Assembly: GCA_036674765.1 (NCBI GenBank) | Contig: JARVKI010000115.1 | Location: forward strand, 1-64,000 | Origin: Seiridium cupressi | Lineage: Eukaryota > Ascomycota > Sordariomycetes > Amphisphaeriales > Sporocadaceae | Length of the DNA stretch: 64,000 nucleotides | Direction: 5' to 3' | Shown: one piece after another, positions 46,990-58,254 of the stretch | How positions within the stretch are numbered: position 1 is the stretch's first letter | How the letters are laid out: each line of letters opens with the position of its first letter | Notes under the pieces: model-generated | Seen by the model: the letters and a program-made list of their open reading frames with translations, nothing else | What the model was told of the DNA's origin: nothing | Databases searched by the model: none | Position numbers and translations under genes: made by a program

Positions 46990-48868
46990 CCGGTAGATTT
47001 CCTTTGTTCACGGTTTTTTTGATAAACCAGAAATATCCATGACGCACAATCAGTCGGCTGATTCTGGTTAACACCACGGTCATTCGGTCCAATCCTGGAC
47101 TATGGCTCTCAATTCGAATACTGCTATGCGTCCAAAGAGACTGACTGGTTTTGGTGCTATGCCATCATAGCAATTCGGCGTCGCTAGAGCTACATATTGA
47201 TGCGCACTGCATCTGTCTGACCGCCGTGCCCACAATTGCCAGAACACGTTTCTGGGCCATAATTACCCCTTGCCGGCGAAAGAACAACCGCGAGTCGGCT
47301 CAGCAAACAATTTGCGACACGCTCTACCACGTAGATGAGCTCGATTGATTACCACGCCAAAATGGGAGTACAAGGCATGATGAATATCACGAATGGATGG
47401 CGTCGCAGCTTCGGCACTGCTTGAATACATTCACATCAGGAGCAGGCTCGGCACTTGTACAAAACAACTGTTGGCGCATACCGGATAGCGCTTGGAAGTT
47501 ATGCATACGACAGCATCTACTGTATAAATATCTGAAACATGGGAGTTGAGGACACGGCCCGGAGGGTCTTCTTGGTCAAGCTACTTGGGTTATAAAAGTC
47601 TTGCTTAGATATGACCATATTTGATACCAGATAAACCTACCGTAGTCTATTGACATAACTAGGTGTTTCTATCATTTGAGCTTTTCGAACATGTCAGAGG
47701 ATGCGATAACATCATGACTCATCTTTCATTCCATAGCCATTCGCTCCTACCACTACTCTAAGCAAGCATGCACTGGGTCAGGGAGAGGGAAAGGGAGCAA
47801 GTGGCCATTCGGCTCTGCTCAACTCTTTTCGACTTTCCATTCCACGCTACGAGCGGTGGGGGGCAGGAGCATGTATTTTGTTTTGTTTCGCTGAAACGAA
47901 TTATCCCAGGATCCCAAGCACATACGTCGTCCTATAGTTGGTATATGAGAGCTTACGATAAGTGTAACTAACAAAGTATCCTAGCTTCATGGTCAAACCA
48001 TAAGTAATATGAACTTCTACCGAAGAGCCCATGGTTGGCATAAGTATGAGCCTCCTCTAACCAAGCCGGCAGATCGCCCACGTGTACATATACAGCAAGT
48101 AGAAATAGCCAGGTATTTGGTCTATGGATCTTGCATGATAACCGTTTCTTTAGAATATCATTGGGCGGCCTGATATCCACATACCAAGCGCGTAACGCCG
48201 GGTGTGTTCACGTGTAACGGACGTTGAGCCAAGGATATCCACCGATCTTCTCCGGTGGGCCGGATGCCTCGGCTGGACGGGACCTTGGGCAAGACATATC
48301 CCTGCATTCGGTACCCAGGAATATAGGGATTTCACGGGTCTTTGGATGGAATGTCATGGCGTGCTTACTTGGTTTCCTCTCGGTTTTTAACTGGTCATCA
48401 ATACAGCATTGGTACGCTATGTACATGCATGCACTTCGAATCTCTGTTTGCTTCTTTATCCTACAGCACGACATCAATGTCGTCAAGTTGCGGCTACATA
48501 TTGTCTCACTGTATTGTGTGTTGTCGTCTTATTCGTGGCGGGTAGCTTGTGAAAGTAGTCTCCCTTGCAAGATTCCTGCTTTGGTTATAGGTATTAATTC
48601 CACCATCTGCGGATAAGTCTCGACTACGGCCGGAACCCATGCTGATGGGATTACGCATTAGGATATGACGTCCATGAACACAGTAAGTAATAAATATTGC
48701 TTCGTTTCCTCGAGCTAACATGTTGTCTAGGAACCGGTGTTCGGCCCCAGGTTCGCTATGTAAATCAAGTATTTTTGTATGAAGGTCATCCTTGACCCAC
48801 ACGGATCTCTGATCACACCTAAAAGGTCTAAGCCTTGTCGTTTACCTGACCTCTAGGGATGCCTTCAT
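46990..48868. other. Convergent intergenic region
   Basis: 1.9 kb between the stops of the Sif2-like gene and the aminotransferase gene, which converge. No domain-bearing reading frame or RNA gene was recognised. The length is more than two 3' untranslated regions would need. Confidence 0.45.
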
Positions 48869-50661
48869 CTAGTTGGATTTCCGGAATCTGCGAGGTTGTT
48901 AGCTAAGGGCCTGTGGGTGAGGGAATCATGGTACGTACTTCTGGACTACTCTCTCGATTCCGTCACAACCGAGCTTCAGCACATCCATTCTCGGGCCGTA
49001 CGAGAACCGTACAACTGTTCAAATCTGTCAGCATGGTTCACGCAGAGCAAACTTGATGAATTCTACTCACAGTGATGGCAAGGGCTGTCAAATAGATCTC
49101 TACGCCTCGAAGGGTTCAGGTCAAAGAAGATGCCAGGCACTACGATGGTCTTCTCCTCCAAGCACGCCTGGAAAAAGTTCAGACCGTCGGAGATCGGGCC
49201 GGGCAGACCCTCAAGATTGAGCCAAATGTAGAATGTGCTGTCTGGCACATACTTGATCACGAATCCCATGTCACGGAGGCGCTTGATAACATAATCTCGC
49301 TTGTCGCGGAAGTGTCTCTGGAGCGCGATCATCTCTCTCTGCACAAGTGTGGGCTCGAGCATGGGAATTGCGGCCTCCTGGAAAGGAGCATTTGCACCAC
49401 CGTCAAGGTAAGAACCACAGGAGCCGATGCTAAATCATGGTTAGCTTTGAACCCTTCCGTTTCTCGAAGTACACTCACGCCTTGATGAACTCCTTGGGTC
49501 CTAGAATCCATGCGATGCGCCATCCAGGCAAACGGAAGCGCTTTGTCAAGCCGTCGATGATCAAAACATCATCCTCATCGACGTCCTCGACGTTCTCAGC
49601 AGCGGAAATGGTAGTACCGTCGCAGTTGCTCGTGTAGTTGTAACCAGAGTAGAACTCATCACTGACAAATGTAGCTCTTCCTCTGCACAAATCTTGGATC
49701 TCGGCCAGCTCAGGATTGGCCACCACACGCCCAGTTGGGTTTCTGGGGTTTGACGTCAGGATAACTGAGGTTCCACGGGCGATCTCGGCAGCGATGATGT
49801 CCGGGTGGATGTGATAGCCATCCTCCTCGCTCAGGGGTGTAGGAATGGCGGCAAAGTTCTTGAAAAGCGATAGCATCTCATTGTACGCAGTGTAGTCGGG
49901 AATGAAGAATCCAACGTAAGCGTTGTTCAGGACAGCCGCAATACGAATCAGACCAGCACGACCACCGGGAACGATGGCCACGTTCTCCCAAGTGTATTGA
50001 GACTCCTTTCCTTGGCGATGCATGGCGTTATACATGGTAGCGACAGCCTCGCGGAGGGGCTTGATACCGGCGGTCGGACCATATTCTCGGGCGGCAGTAC
50101 TGACGTCGATATGGTCGGGTCGCTGGAAGCAGCCCTCAATATCGTCCTCGACTTCGGGGGCGCCCTGGCCCAGGTTTGCCCACTTCTCGGGCTCCTCGAG
50201 GAAGCCATACTCGCTGGCACGTTCGGTACACCAGACTACACCGGTGGAGGCTCTGGTCGCATCGAGACCGGCGTGGGGAAGGTGGCCCTCGTGGGCAGCG
50301 CGAAACTGGCGATGGATCTTGGAACTCGTCTCTGCGCGGGCCAATATGTCAGCTTAGTGATCACCAACGTCTCATCTAGTGTGCCAAGAACTGTCACAGC
50401 AGGTGGTCGAGCCCTTTGCCAAGAGTTCTGACAGGTACCGGTGCTACCATATAGAGTTTACTCGATGATAAGAGTACAGACAGGCGATTGCGGCTTGCAG
50501 ATGCTCTGCAGATGATCCAAGCGGACACGATGCAAAGAAAAGAAATGTGAGGGAAGTGTAATCATACCTTGGGCTCCGCTGTTTTCGCCAATACTGAATC
50601 GCCGGGCAGGACGGGGCACGCCCGTATTGCGGTTCATGGAGAACTTCCTGTTGTTGAACAT
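48869..50661 (-). CDS. Class I/II PLP-dependent aminotransferase
   Basis: Five exons (50661-50568, 50331-49479, 49429-49071, 49014-48939, 48887-48869) total 1401 nt and encode 466 residues. Fold-type-I marks are AAREYGPTAGIKPLREAVA, VPGGRAGLIRIAA, the substrate and cofactor loop LTSNPRNPTGRVVANPE (about residue 220), FVSDEFYSGYNY, and the PLP lysine in IIDGLTKRFRLPGWRIAW (about residue 293). The C-terminal domain has DMGFVIKYVPDSTFYIWLNL and, after a splice, FVRFSYGPRMDVLKLG with the carboxylate-binding arginine. The enzyme moves amino groups between an amino acid and a keto acid. The substrate is not predictable; aspartate-aminotransferase-like members are broad. The N-terminus (MFNNRKFSMNRNTGVPRPAR, with RRFSIGENSG after it) is basic and might target mitochondria. 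The last coding exon is only 19 nt. Confidence 0.88.
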
Positions 50662-51725
50662 GGTGACGGCTTGGTGTTGCGGCCTGAGGAATGCCCAAAG
50701 TTACAGATGTTCTGAGAGTGTTGCTTTCGTGAAGACGTATTTTATTTTGTAGCTAAAGGGCCTTTTGTAAAAGAGCTGAGCTGCGACTATTCACTTGGGA
50801 TGAAGTCAAGACCAGAAATCACGCAGGTGAATAACGGACTACCAGCCAATTCTACTCTTGGCCAGCAAATAGCTCGATCAGCTCGCGGAGGTGTCGCAGA
50901 AAAAGAAAGACGTTGTCTTGGACGTTCTCCTGAATCGTGACCGATTCTTTTTCGACGCGAAGTGGGGGTGATGTGGTCGGTGTGTGTCGTGCACTGCACT
51001 GTTTCGTGCTACGGCTACACGGGCTTCCCCTTGTGGGACGGGGCAATGGGCAGTGCTGCGATCCACGGCCTCGCCGTTGGCTGAAACACAAGCGAACTTG
51101 TGGTGCGGGCCAGCTGCCGAAAGTCGTCACGGTCCACGGATCTGGCCCTTCTCTCAATGCGGGAGAAAAAAGCAGGGAAATCTTGCTGATCCCCCAGGAC
51201 GGACTGGAGATCCCTCACATCCATCACAAAGTGTTGAACTGCCGGTACCAACGGTGCATTTAGTCTAGTCCACAGATATACAGCAATGCAGCAAGCTAAC
51301 AGAGCTCCAGATTCTCACACTTTCGCCGCGATCTATAAGTTTATCCAGGGATGGGCTCTTCAAACGGTCAAGGTTGATTTCGAGCTCAGAACATCTGCCC
51401 CGCCATTCTCAGTAGTCTTGAGTGATAGGAAGAAGCATGGAGGGGTTAGTTAACGATTGTTCTAATTACTGCCCACGTTGCCCCACGATTCTCAGGTATT
51501 ACACTTGGCTCAAACCGGCCTAGCCTGAAAGCTGCCACTTGACGCGTCTCTGAAATCCATTAACGCGTACTCGTCGAAAAGAATCATCATCACCATCGTA
51601 CTTCCATTCTGTCTACACCCTCAGCGCAACTTTAGCCAACACTATAGGCCAACACCGGTTTACGCTCCAACATCTGACAAAGATAGTCGATATATCACAA
51701 ACCCAGAGGCACCTGCCCTCTCGCC
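50662..51725. other. Divergent promoter of aminotransferase and RFC5
   Basis: 1.06 kb between divergent starts. An antisense-looking frame pair (50937-51268) is dismissed. An MCB-like ACGCGT occurs in GACGCGTCTC at about 51542, and again in TAACGCGTAC at about 51563, within 200 bases of the RFC5 start; this is a DNA-replication-gene type element, suggested only by match. Confidence 0.4.
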
Positions 51726-52932
51726 ATGGCTCTGATAGTTGACAAACACCGCCCTCGGTCTCTAGACCAATTGACATATCATACAGAGCTTTCTGAGCGG
51801 TTACGATCCCTGGTACGAGAACTGTTCCTATCCATCTGGCGATGCCTAATGACGAGCTTGGATGTCTGGAAGCTGACAATGCCTCCTTTCTGTAACGACA
51901 GGCCCAGAGCGGCGACTTTCCCCATCTCCTCGTATACGGCCCTTCGGGTGCTGGCAAGAAAACCCGAATCGTTGCAACTCTCAAGGAGCTCTATGGACCC
52001 GGTGTTGAGAAGATCAAGATAGACGCTCGTGTATTCCAGACCAGCAGCAACCGCAAGCTCGAATTCAATATCGTCGCCTCGGTATATCACCTCGAGATTA
52101 CCCCCTCGGATGTCGGGAACTATGATCGGGTCGTCGTGCAAGATCTACTAAAAGAAGTGGCTCAAACGCAGCAGGTCGACCAAAGCGCAAAACAGCGGTT
52201 CAAGGTTGTCGTGATCAATGAGGCAGACCATCTGACGAGGGATGCACAGGCTGCCCTTCGACGCACCATGGAAAAGTACAGCCCGAATTTAAGGTTGATA
52301 TTGCTGGCAAACAGCACCGCCAACATCATTGCGCCGATCCGCAGTCGTACATTGTTGGTTAGGGTTGCAGCACCTACGATCGACGAGATAAGCACCGTTC
52401 TGGCGTCCTCGGCGAAGAAGGAGGGTTGGCCTGTCGTGAAGGGACTACACAAAAGGATTGCGGAGGAGAGTGGGCGGAATCTCAGAAGGGCGCTTCTGAT
52501 GTATGAGGCGGTGCACGCACAGAAGTATGCCACACATCTATGTCTGTAATGTCTAGTCAAAGTGTATGCTGACCATCAAATAGCGAGAAAGTCACAGACG
52601 CCACTCCTATACCGCCTCCTGATTGGGAAGCTCTCATCAGCCAGATCGCCAAAGAGATCATGGAAGAACACTCTCCTGCACGGATTCTACAAGTCCGAGC
52701 CAAGCTCTACGATCTCCTCACGCATTGCATACCGCCGACCACCATTCTCAAGACCCTCACATTCAAGCTCATCGCCCTGATTGACGACGATCTGAAATGG
52801 GAAGTGATCAAGTGGTCAGCATTCTATGAACATCGCATCAAGATGGGCTCGAAAGTCATCTTCCATCTGGAAGCCTTTGTGGCCAAATTCATGAGAATAA
52901 TTGAGATGTATCTTATGCAAATGGACCTATAA
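51726..52932 (+). CDS. RFC5: Replication factor C subunit 5 (human RFC3 type)
   Basis: Three exons (51726-51812, 51902-52524, 52584-52932) give 352 residues; yeast Rfc5 has 354. The start MALIVDKHRPRSLDQLTYHT is typical of this subunit. The P-loop is YGPSGAGKKTRIVATLKELY (about residues 39-58), and the Walker-B region is FKVVVINEADHLTRDAQAAL. RRTMEKYSPNLRLILLANST and IAPIRSRTLLVRVAAP follow, then SGRNLRRALLMYEAVHAQN at the second splice and the RFC C-terminal helical collar. The family mark RSRC is RSRT here, as expected for a subunit with degenerate ATPase features. It belongs to the clamp loader with Rfc1 (15592 in this window) and to the alternative loaders based on Rad24, Ctf18 and Elg1. 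Introns are 89 and 59 nt. Confidence 0.95.
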
Positions 52933-53200
52933 ACCCCTGCGGCCTCGAAGATCGCAATGGCATTTGGTTCGGTTTACAGCATGCGGAGTTTTTCTTTTTG
53001 GCAGGCGTGATCAGAGGATACGATATTGCAACAGTAGAGGATTGATGGACATAGTCGATCTGGAGGCTACCCTTCGGTAGCGGGAGGGGTTTTATGCAAC
53101 AGACGACATACGGACGGCGGAGGACAAAGATGTGTTACGTCTCAGTGGTAGCCCGTCCTGTAACACGAGGTGGCCAAGAGTGGCCAATCTTCCGGCGAAG

Positions 53201-53365
53201 ATGGCGCAAAATCAGTCTACCTTTGTAGACCTAACTTTAGAGGACGAAAGTGATATCAACGATCCTTTGAGCACTCAGGGGGCAGTACCTGCAGTATCTC
53301 GACGGTTCCAACCACTCTCACAACACCAGCCACTACCGCCGTCTCCTCCGCGCACACAGAGGTGA
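53201..53365 (+). other. Orphan 54-codon frame with a SUMO-interacting motif
   Basis: The ATG at 53201 opens MAQNQSTFVDLTLEDESD, where VDLTLEDE is a classic SUMO-interacting motif (hydrophobic core plus acidic flank). It continues with a Pro/Gln-rich stretch and stops at 53363-53365. A GTGACC donor lies just before that stop and a CTCGCAG acceptor near 53450, but reading on gives only a few codons. This looks like the N-terminal end of a once longer gene, or a chance frame. Larger nuclear proteins such as ligases and helicases often begin with such a motif. Confidence 0.25.
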
Positions 53366-55622
53366 CCAGGCAAGATGGAAGAGGGTCTTGCAACCAGCGC
53401 TCATATGGTTAAGAAATTTCTGAAGCGGTTGATTCTTCAGCACCAACTTTTCTCGCAGGAGATTGTCAGACTAGTTCGATGACCGGCCGATCAGTCATGA
53501 AAAGATAAGGGGTGATATTGTTATAGACGCAAACAATAATAATCAAGAGTACGAACTCAATGGGCAGATAACTGGTTGATTATCAGGCGACACTTGATAT
53601 TACATGTCAAGTGTGTTGTAGCTTGACAGTTGACGAGACGACTTCTGACCGGGAATATGGGAGCAGCTCTGTAGAGATGCGGCCAGAACGGTCATCTCTA
53701 AATAGGGGGGAAGCGTGATCATGGGCTGTGGTGGAGAGTTGGAAGCTAAAATCACCAGCATCGATGTTCCTTGCGCAATCGGCCCGTGCGATAGTCCTAT
53801 ACGCTTGGCCTTGGTCAGCCTCATCAAAGCTGCAGTCAGTACGACGAGGCGGACGGTCATATGCCGAGGACTAACAGCGGCTACTGGGAGCCTCGATCCA
53901 TTTATAGTGACCATCATCGTAGAGTACCCGAAGTCGATGAGGGAGAAATGCACACAATATAGTTGATTGGCGGGGTCGTCAGTACGGCCACGTGCCCGTC
54001 CGGAATGCAGGGCTCATTGCCGCGGGAGAGCCTGGCTCAGGAGCTATCTCGGAAACCTTATGTCATTCCACAATTCCAAAAAGGTGTTCTAGATATTCTA
54101 CGGGGAAGGCTGAAAGGATGATGGGTGCTCTTCATAACCGAGGCTTGCGGTTGTGCGGTAGTGCGGTGGTGAGCGGGATCGCAATGGTTTGGCTACTGCT
54201 AGTGGGAAGCGATTTGCATAACCGCACTGACTTACGGTTTACCTTGGGGTTCGAGCCGGGCCCAATGGCAACACGGATGACGTTACCAGACGATCGGTGG
54301 ACGTTATAAGCAACGTAGAAAAACGAGTGAATGCCGGATATGTTCAACACAAAGAAACAATATGACGATCGAGTATGATATAATACCCACTTGTGCTTCT
54401 GTGAAGACTCATCCCAGGAATTCGTCCACAGGGGGCCATGGGTCAATAATCTTGGCTCGTAACGAGGATAACACCGTATTTGCAGCAATGCGTAACGACG
54501 GCTAGAAAGAGAATAGAGCCTCGTCGCCAACTGACCCACACTAGCTTGCCGCCAAGTTAAGCCACCCAAATATGCCTTACTTTCCCCGCGTTTTGGGGAC
54601 CCTTGGCGTGGGAGACCGGAGATGCTGGGTTGCTGTCATACCGTAGGCCGACGACGACCTAATGCCCAGTGACTATATGATATATACCCAAGCAAATTTC
54701 TATACATTGACTTGTGTCCTTTGTTTCTGGGTGTCGCTGATACCAAGTCTACGATGATGTAACAAACGTCCAAAGCCTACCAAAGGACACAAGGTCGCGG
54801 CACGGCGCCCGTCCCATCGCAGATATTGCGGGCCACCGAACCCCAACATTGCTGTATGCGGGGTTGAGGGGCGACGCATAGAAGTGCCATGCGACAGATT
54901 TGGAGCAGCATGAACAGGGGGCCGAAAAAAAGACGCGCCAGGGTTTTGGTTCCTATCAACCGGATCGCCTGACCGGTAGGGCAATACGTAAGCCGTTCAT
55001 GCCCAGGTCTGCCACGGTAAGCGCCCACTGTAGTAGTGTGACTGCATGAAGCGACGTGATGTGACCGTTATCATGGACTGCAAGTCTGTCTGCCTGGCAT
55101 GGCAGGATGGGCACAGCGAGCGAGACGTTGCCCCGGGTAGTGAATGTTCGGGCCGGCCAGACGAGGGTAATTATCCCAGATAGGTGCCGTGCAGACTAGA
55201 CAGTGTCCGGACTCGGCCTGGATTCACTGGGAGCTCAAGCTGGGCCGTCTGCCGCTCTCCCGCCTCAAAGGATAGTTTGTCGGCTTTGAATGTTTGGTAA
55301 AGACTCCCGCAGGCAAGGTTAGACGTCACGTCAAAGACCTCCGCGGTGCCAACATCAGGGGAACACCGGTAGTAGACGACTGGGAGGACGCAGCGTGACG
55401 GCGCACAGGGGACGCTGCACTGAGCGTAAGCAGTATTTGTAAAGGCCGCATCGTCGACTCGCATCGTCCTTTGCTTGGCCGTTTCTGGACTGGGAGTATT
55501 GTATTCGGAGCAATGATGATTGGGAGGTTCGCGGTCGAGCGGAAGGATATGGTCCACTGGAACAGACACATCCCGGTCATCGCAGGTCGCTAGCGCGCAT
55601 GCAGGGCCCAGAGGAAACCACT

Positions 55623-55652
55623 CCATTAATTGCCATTAATTGCCATTAATTC
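55623..55652. repeat. Three tandem 10-bp units (CCATTAATTG)
   Basis: CCATTAATTG is repeated twice, followed by CCATTAATTC, with an exact 10-bp period, one helical turn. It lies about 250 bases upstream of the acetyl-CoA synthetase start. Each unit contains the ATTAAT palindrome, and neighbouring units create GCC(N6)GCC spacing. It could be a stacked regulator site. Confidence 0.75.
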
Positions 55653-55904
55653 ACCACCGGGCCCTCAATCATCCCATTCTTCCGCCGTAATACAAAAAGT
55701 CCCCTGCTGCAGTCCCCATCCTGTGTGCATCACTTTCACCTCTCCATTTCCTCCAATCTTTATTCTCCTGCCTGCAACACGTCTCTGCCGCGTGCCCTCC
55801 AAGTCCTGCGCTTGTTTCCGAGACTCGAGTATTGCCAATCCCTACGACCTTTGTTTCGTTCGAGCTCAACAGCTACCCCGCATACCCTGAGCGACGCCCT
55901 CAAC

Positions 55905-58254
55905 ATGCCCGCTGGGAAGACTCCGGTGGTGGCGGAGGCCCATGAGGTCGACACCTACCGTAAGACGCCCAATTGATCTCACTCACGCAAACATTTGGCT
56001 TACAAGATGCTTCGCAGACCCTCCGCAAAAGATGCTGGACAGTAAGTTTACCCAACTACGCGAGCACTCTTGCATGCATTGGTGAGGCTGACACACGAGA
56101 CAGAGCATCCCAGCAAACCGCATATTTCCAGTGAGTAGGCCGTATTCCCCGCCGCCAGTACCCGGACATGTCGAGTGCTGACCGCCCACACAGGCGTGGA
56201 GGAATACCAGAAGCTATACCAAGAGTCCATTACGGAGCCAGACAAATTCTGGGGCCGCATGGCCCGTGAACTGCTGACTTGGCAACGGGACTTCCAAACC
56301 GTCCACACCGGGTCCTTGACCGAGGGCGACAATGCCTGGTTCCTCGAGGGTCAACTCAATGCTTCCTTCAACTGCGTTGACCGACACGCGATTAAGAACC
56401 CAGACAAGGTTGCAATCATCTACGAGGCTGATGAGCCGAATGATGGTCGCAACCTAACCTATGGCGAACTTCTGCGGGAGGTCAGCAGGACGGCGTGGAC
56501 CCTGAAGCAGATGGGTGTTAAGAAGGGCGATACCGTCGCTATTTATCTGCCCATGATACCCGAGGCTCTCATTGCCCTGCTTGCAGTCGTCCGCATTGGT
56601 GCCGTGCACTCGGTCGTCTTTGCCGGTTTCTCGGCTGACTCGCTTCGCGACAGAATCATTGACGCCAATTCCAGAGTTGTCATCACAACCGACGAAGGGA
56701 AACGTGGTGGCAAACTGATCGGAACCAAAAAGATTGTGGACGAGGCTCTGAAGCAGTGCCCCGACGTGACAGGCGTACTTGTCTACAAGCGGACCGGTAA
56801 CCCCGATACGCCTTGGACACCCGGCCGGGATCTATGGTGGCATGAGGAGGTCGAGAAGTGGCCTTCTTATATTGCCCCTGAGCCCATGAACTCAGAGGAC
56901 CCTCTCTTCCTGCTCTACACCTCCGGTTCAACCGGCAAGCCCAAAGGCGTCATGCACACCACCGGTGGTTATCTTCTCGGTGCCGCCATGACTGGCAAAT
57001 ACGTATTCGATATCCACGATGGTGACCGGTACTTCTGCGGCGGTGATGTTGGCTGGATCACAGGCCATACCTACGTCGTGTATGCGCCCCTACTTCTTGG
57101 TGTATCGACAGTAGTGTTTGAGGGTACTCCCGCCTATCCCAACTTCTCCCGATATTGGGACGTTATAGAAAAGCACAAGGTCACTCAATTTTACGTGGCT
57201 CCCACAGCCTTGAGGTTGCTTAAGCGCGCGGGTGACGATTACGTCAAGCATCATATGCCTAATCTTAGAATTCTTGGCTCTGTCGGTGAGCCTATTGCCG
57301 CTGAGGTGTGGAAGTGGTACTTTGAAGTTGTCGGAAAGGAGGAGGCACACATTGTGGACGTAAGTTGCTATGATCCCTCCTGTCTAAAGGAACCAAGACT
57401 CACAAATGCCAGACTTATTGGCAAACTGAGACTGGCTCTAATGTGATCACCCCGCTTGGAGGTGTGACTCCCACGAAGCCGGGTAGCGCGTCCCTTCCCT
57501 TCTTTGGAATCGAGCCTGCCATCATCGACCCGGTTTCTGGTGATGAGATTCACGGCAATGATGTCGAGGGAGTGCTGGCTTTCAAGCAGCCATGGCCAAG
57601 CATGGCCAGAACCGTCTATGGAGCCCACAAGAGATATATGGATACGTACCTAAATGTCTACAAGGGATACTATGTACGTTACTCTGGATTTTGTTCCGTA
57701 TCTTGAGATCAAACTACTCACAAGATTGCAGTTCACTGGCGATGGTGCCGGCCGTGACCACGAGGGCTTTTACTGGATCAGGGGCCGTGTTGATGATGTC
57801 GTCAACGTCAGCGGTCACCGCCTGTCGACAGCTGAGATCGAGGCTGCCCTCATTGAGCACCATGCCATCGCCGAGGCAGCTGTGGTCGGCGTCGCTGACG
57901 AGCTTACTGGCCAGACAGTCAACGCTTTCGTGGCAATCAAAGATGGCACCGAGGCTAGCGACGCGCTTCGCAAGGAATTCATCCTGCAAGTACGGAAGAG
58001 CATTGGTCCTTTTGCCGCTCCAAAGGCAGTGTACATCGTCCCTGATCTACCAAAGACCCGAAGTGGAAAGATCATGCGCCGTATTTTAAGGAAGATCTTG
58101 GCCGGGGAGAATGACTCGATAGGTGACACTTCGACGGTGAGTAGCATGATGACCCCAATTTTGAGATGATAGGGCTGACGTATGGATCAAGCTTTCGGAT
58201 CCGGACGTTGTTAATAAGATAACCGCGGTTGTGGCAGATTCGAAGAAGAAATGA
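55905..58254 (+). CDS. facA: Acetyl-CoA synthetase (AMP-forming)
   Basis: Seven exons (55905-55959, 56018-56041, 56104-56130, 56194-57359, 57413-57673, 57732-58136, 58192-58254) total 2001 nt and encode 666 residues, the expected length. Marks are [35 protein letters not shown], the AMP-binding loop [18 protein letters not shown] (about residue 278), [36 protein letters not shown], the hinge-region [20 protein letters not shown] and the regulatory lysine in [16 protein letters not shown] (about residue 622). The enzyme turns acetate, ATP and CoA into acetyl-CoA, allowing growth on acetate and supplying acetyl groups for histones and lipids. Exons 2 and 3 are microexons of 24 and 27 nt, both required for frame ([17 protein letters not shown]). 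The symbol follows the Aspergillus name; Neurospora uses acu-5. Confidence 0.96.

Larger units (their letters stand above)
52933..55904. other. 3-kb stretch with only weak candidates
   Basis: Between RFC5 and acetyl-CoA synthetase. It holds the small SIM-bearing frame at 53201, a 151-codon minus-strand frame (55171-55626) without domains, and the triple repeat at 55623. No other coding region is convincing. Confidence 0.45.

Noticed and set aside
54180..54280. Possible tRNA because of GGGGTTCGAGCC, which resembles a B box
   Set aside because: No matching A box or acceptor-stem pairing could be laid out at tRNA length on either strand.
55171..55626. 151-codon minus-strand frame upstream of acetyl-CoA synthetase
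   Set aside because: It starts with an ATG but shows no family resemblance, signal peptide or flanking exon. Its start codon lies within the 10-bp repeat. Retained only as a weak possibility.
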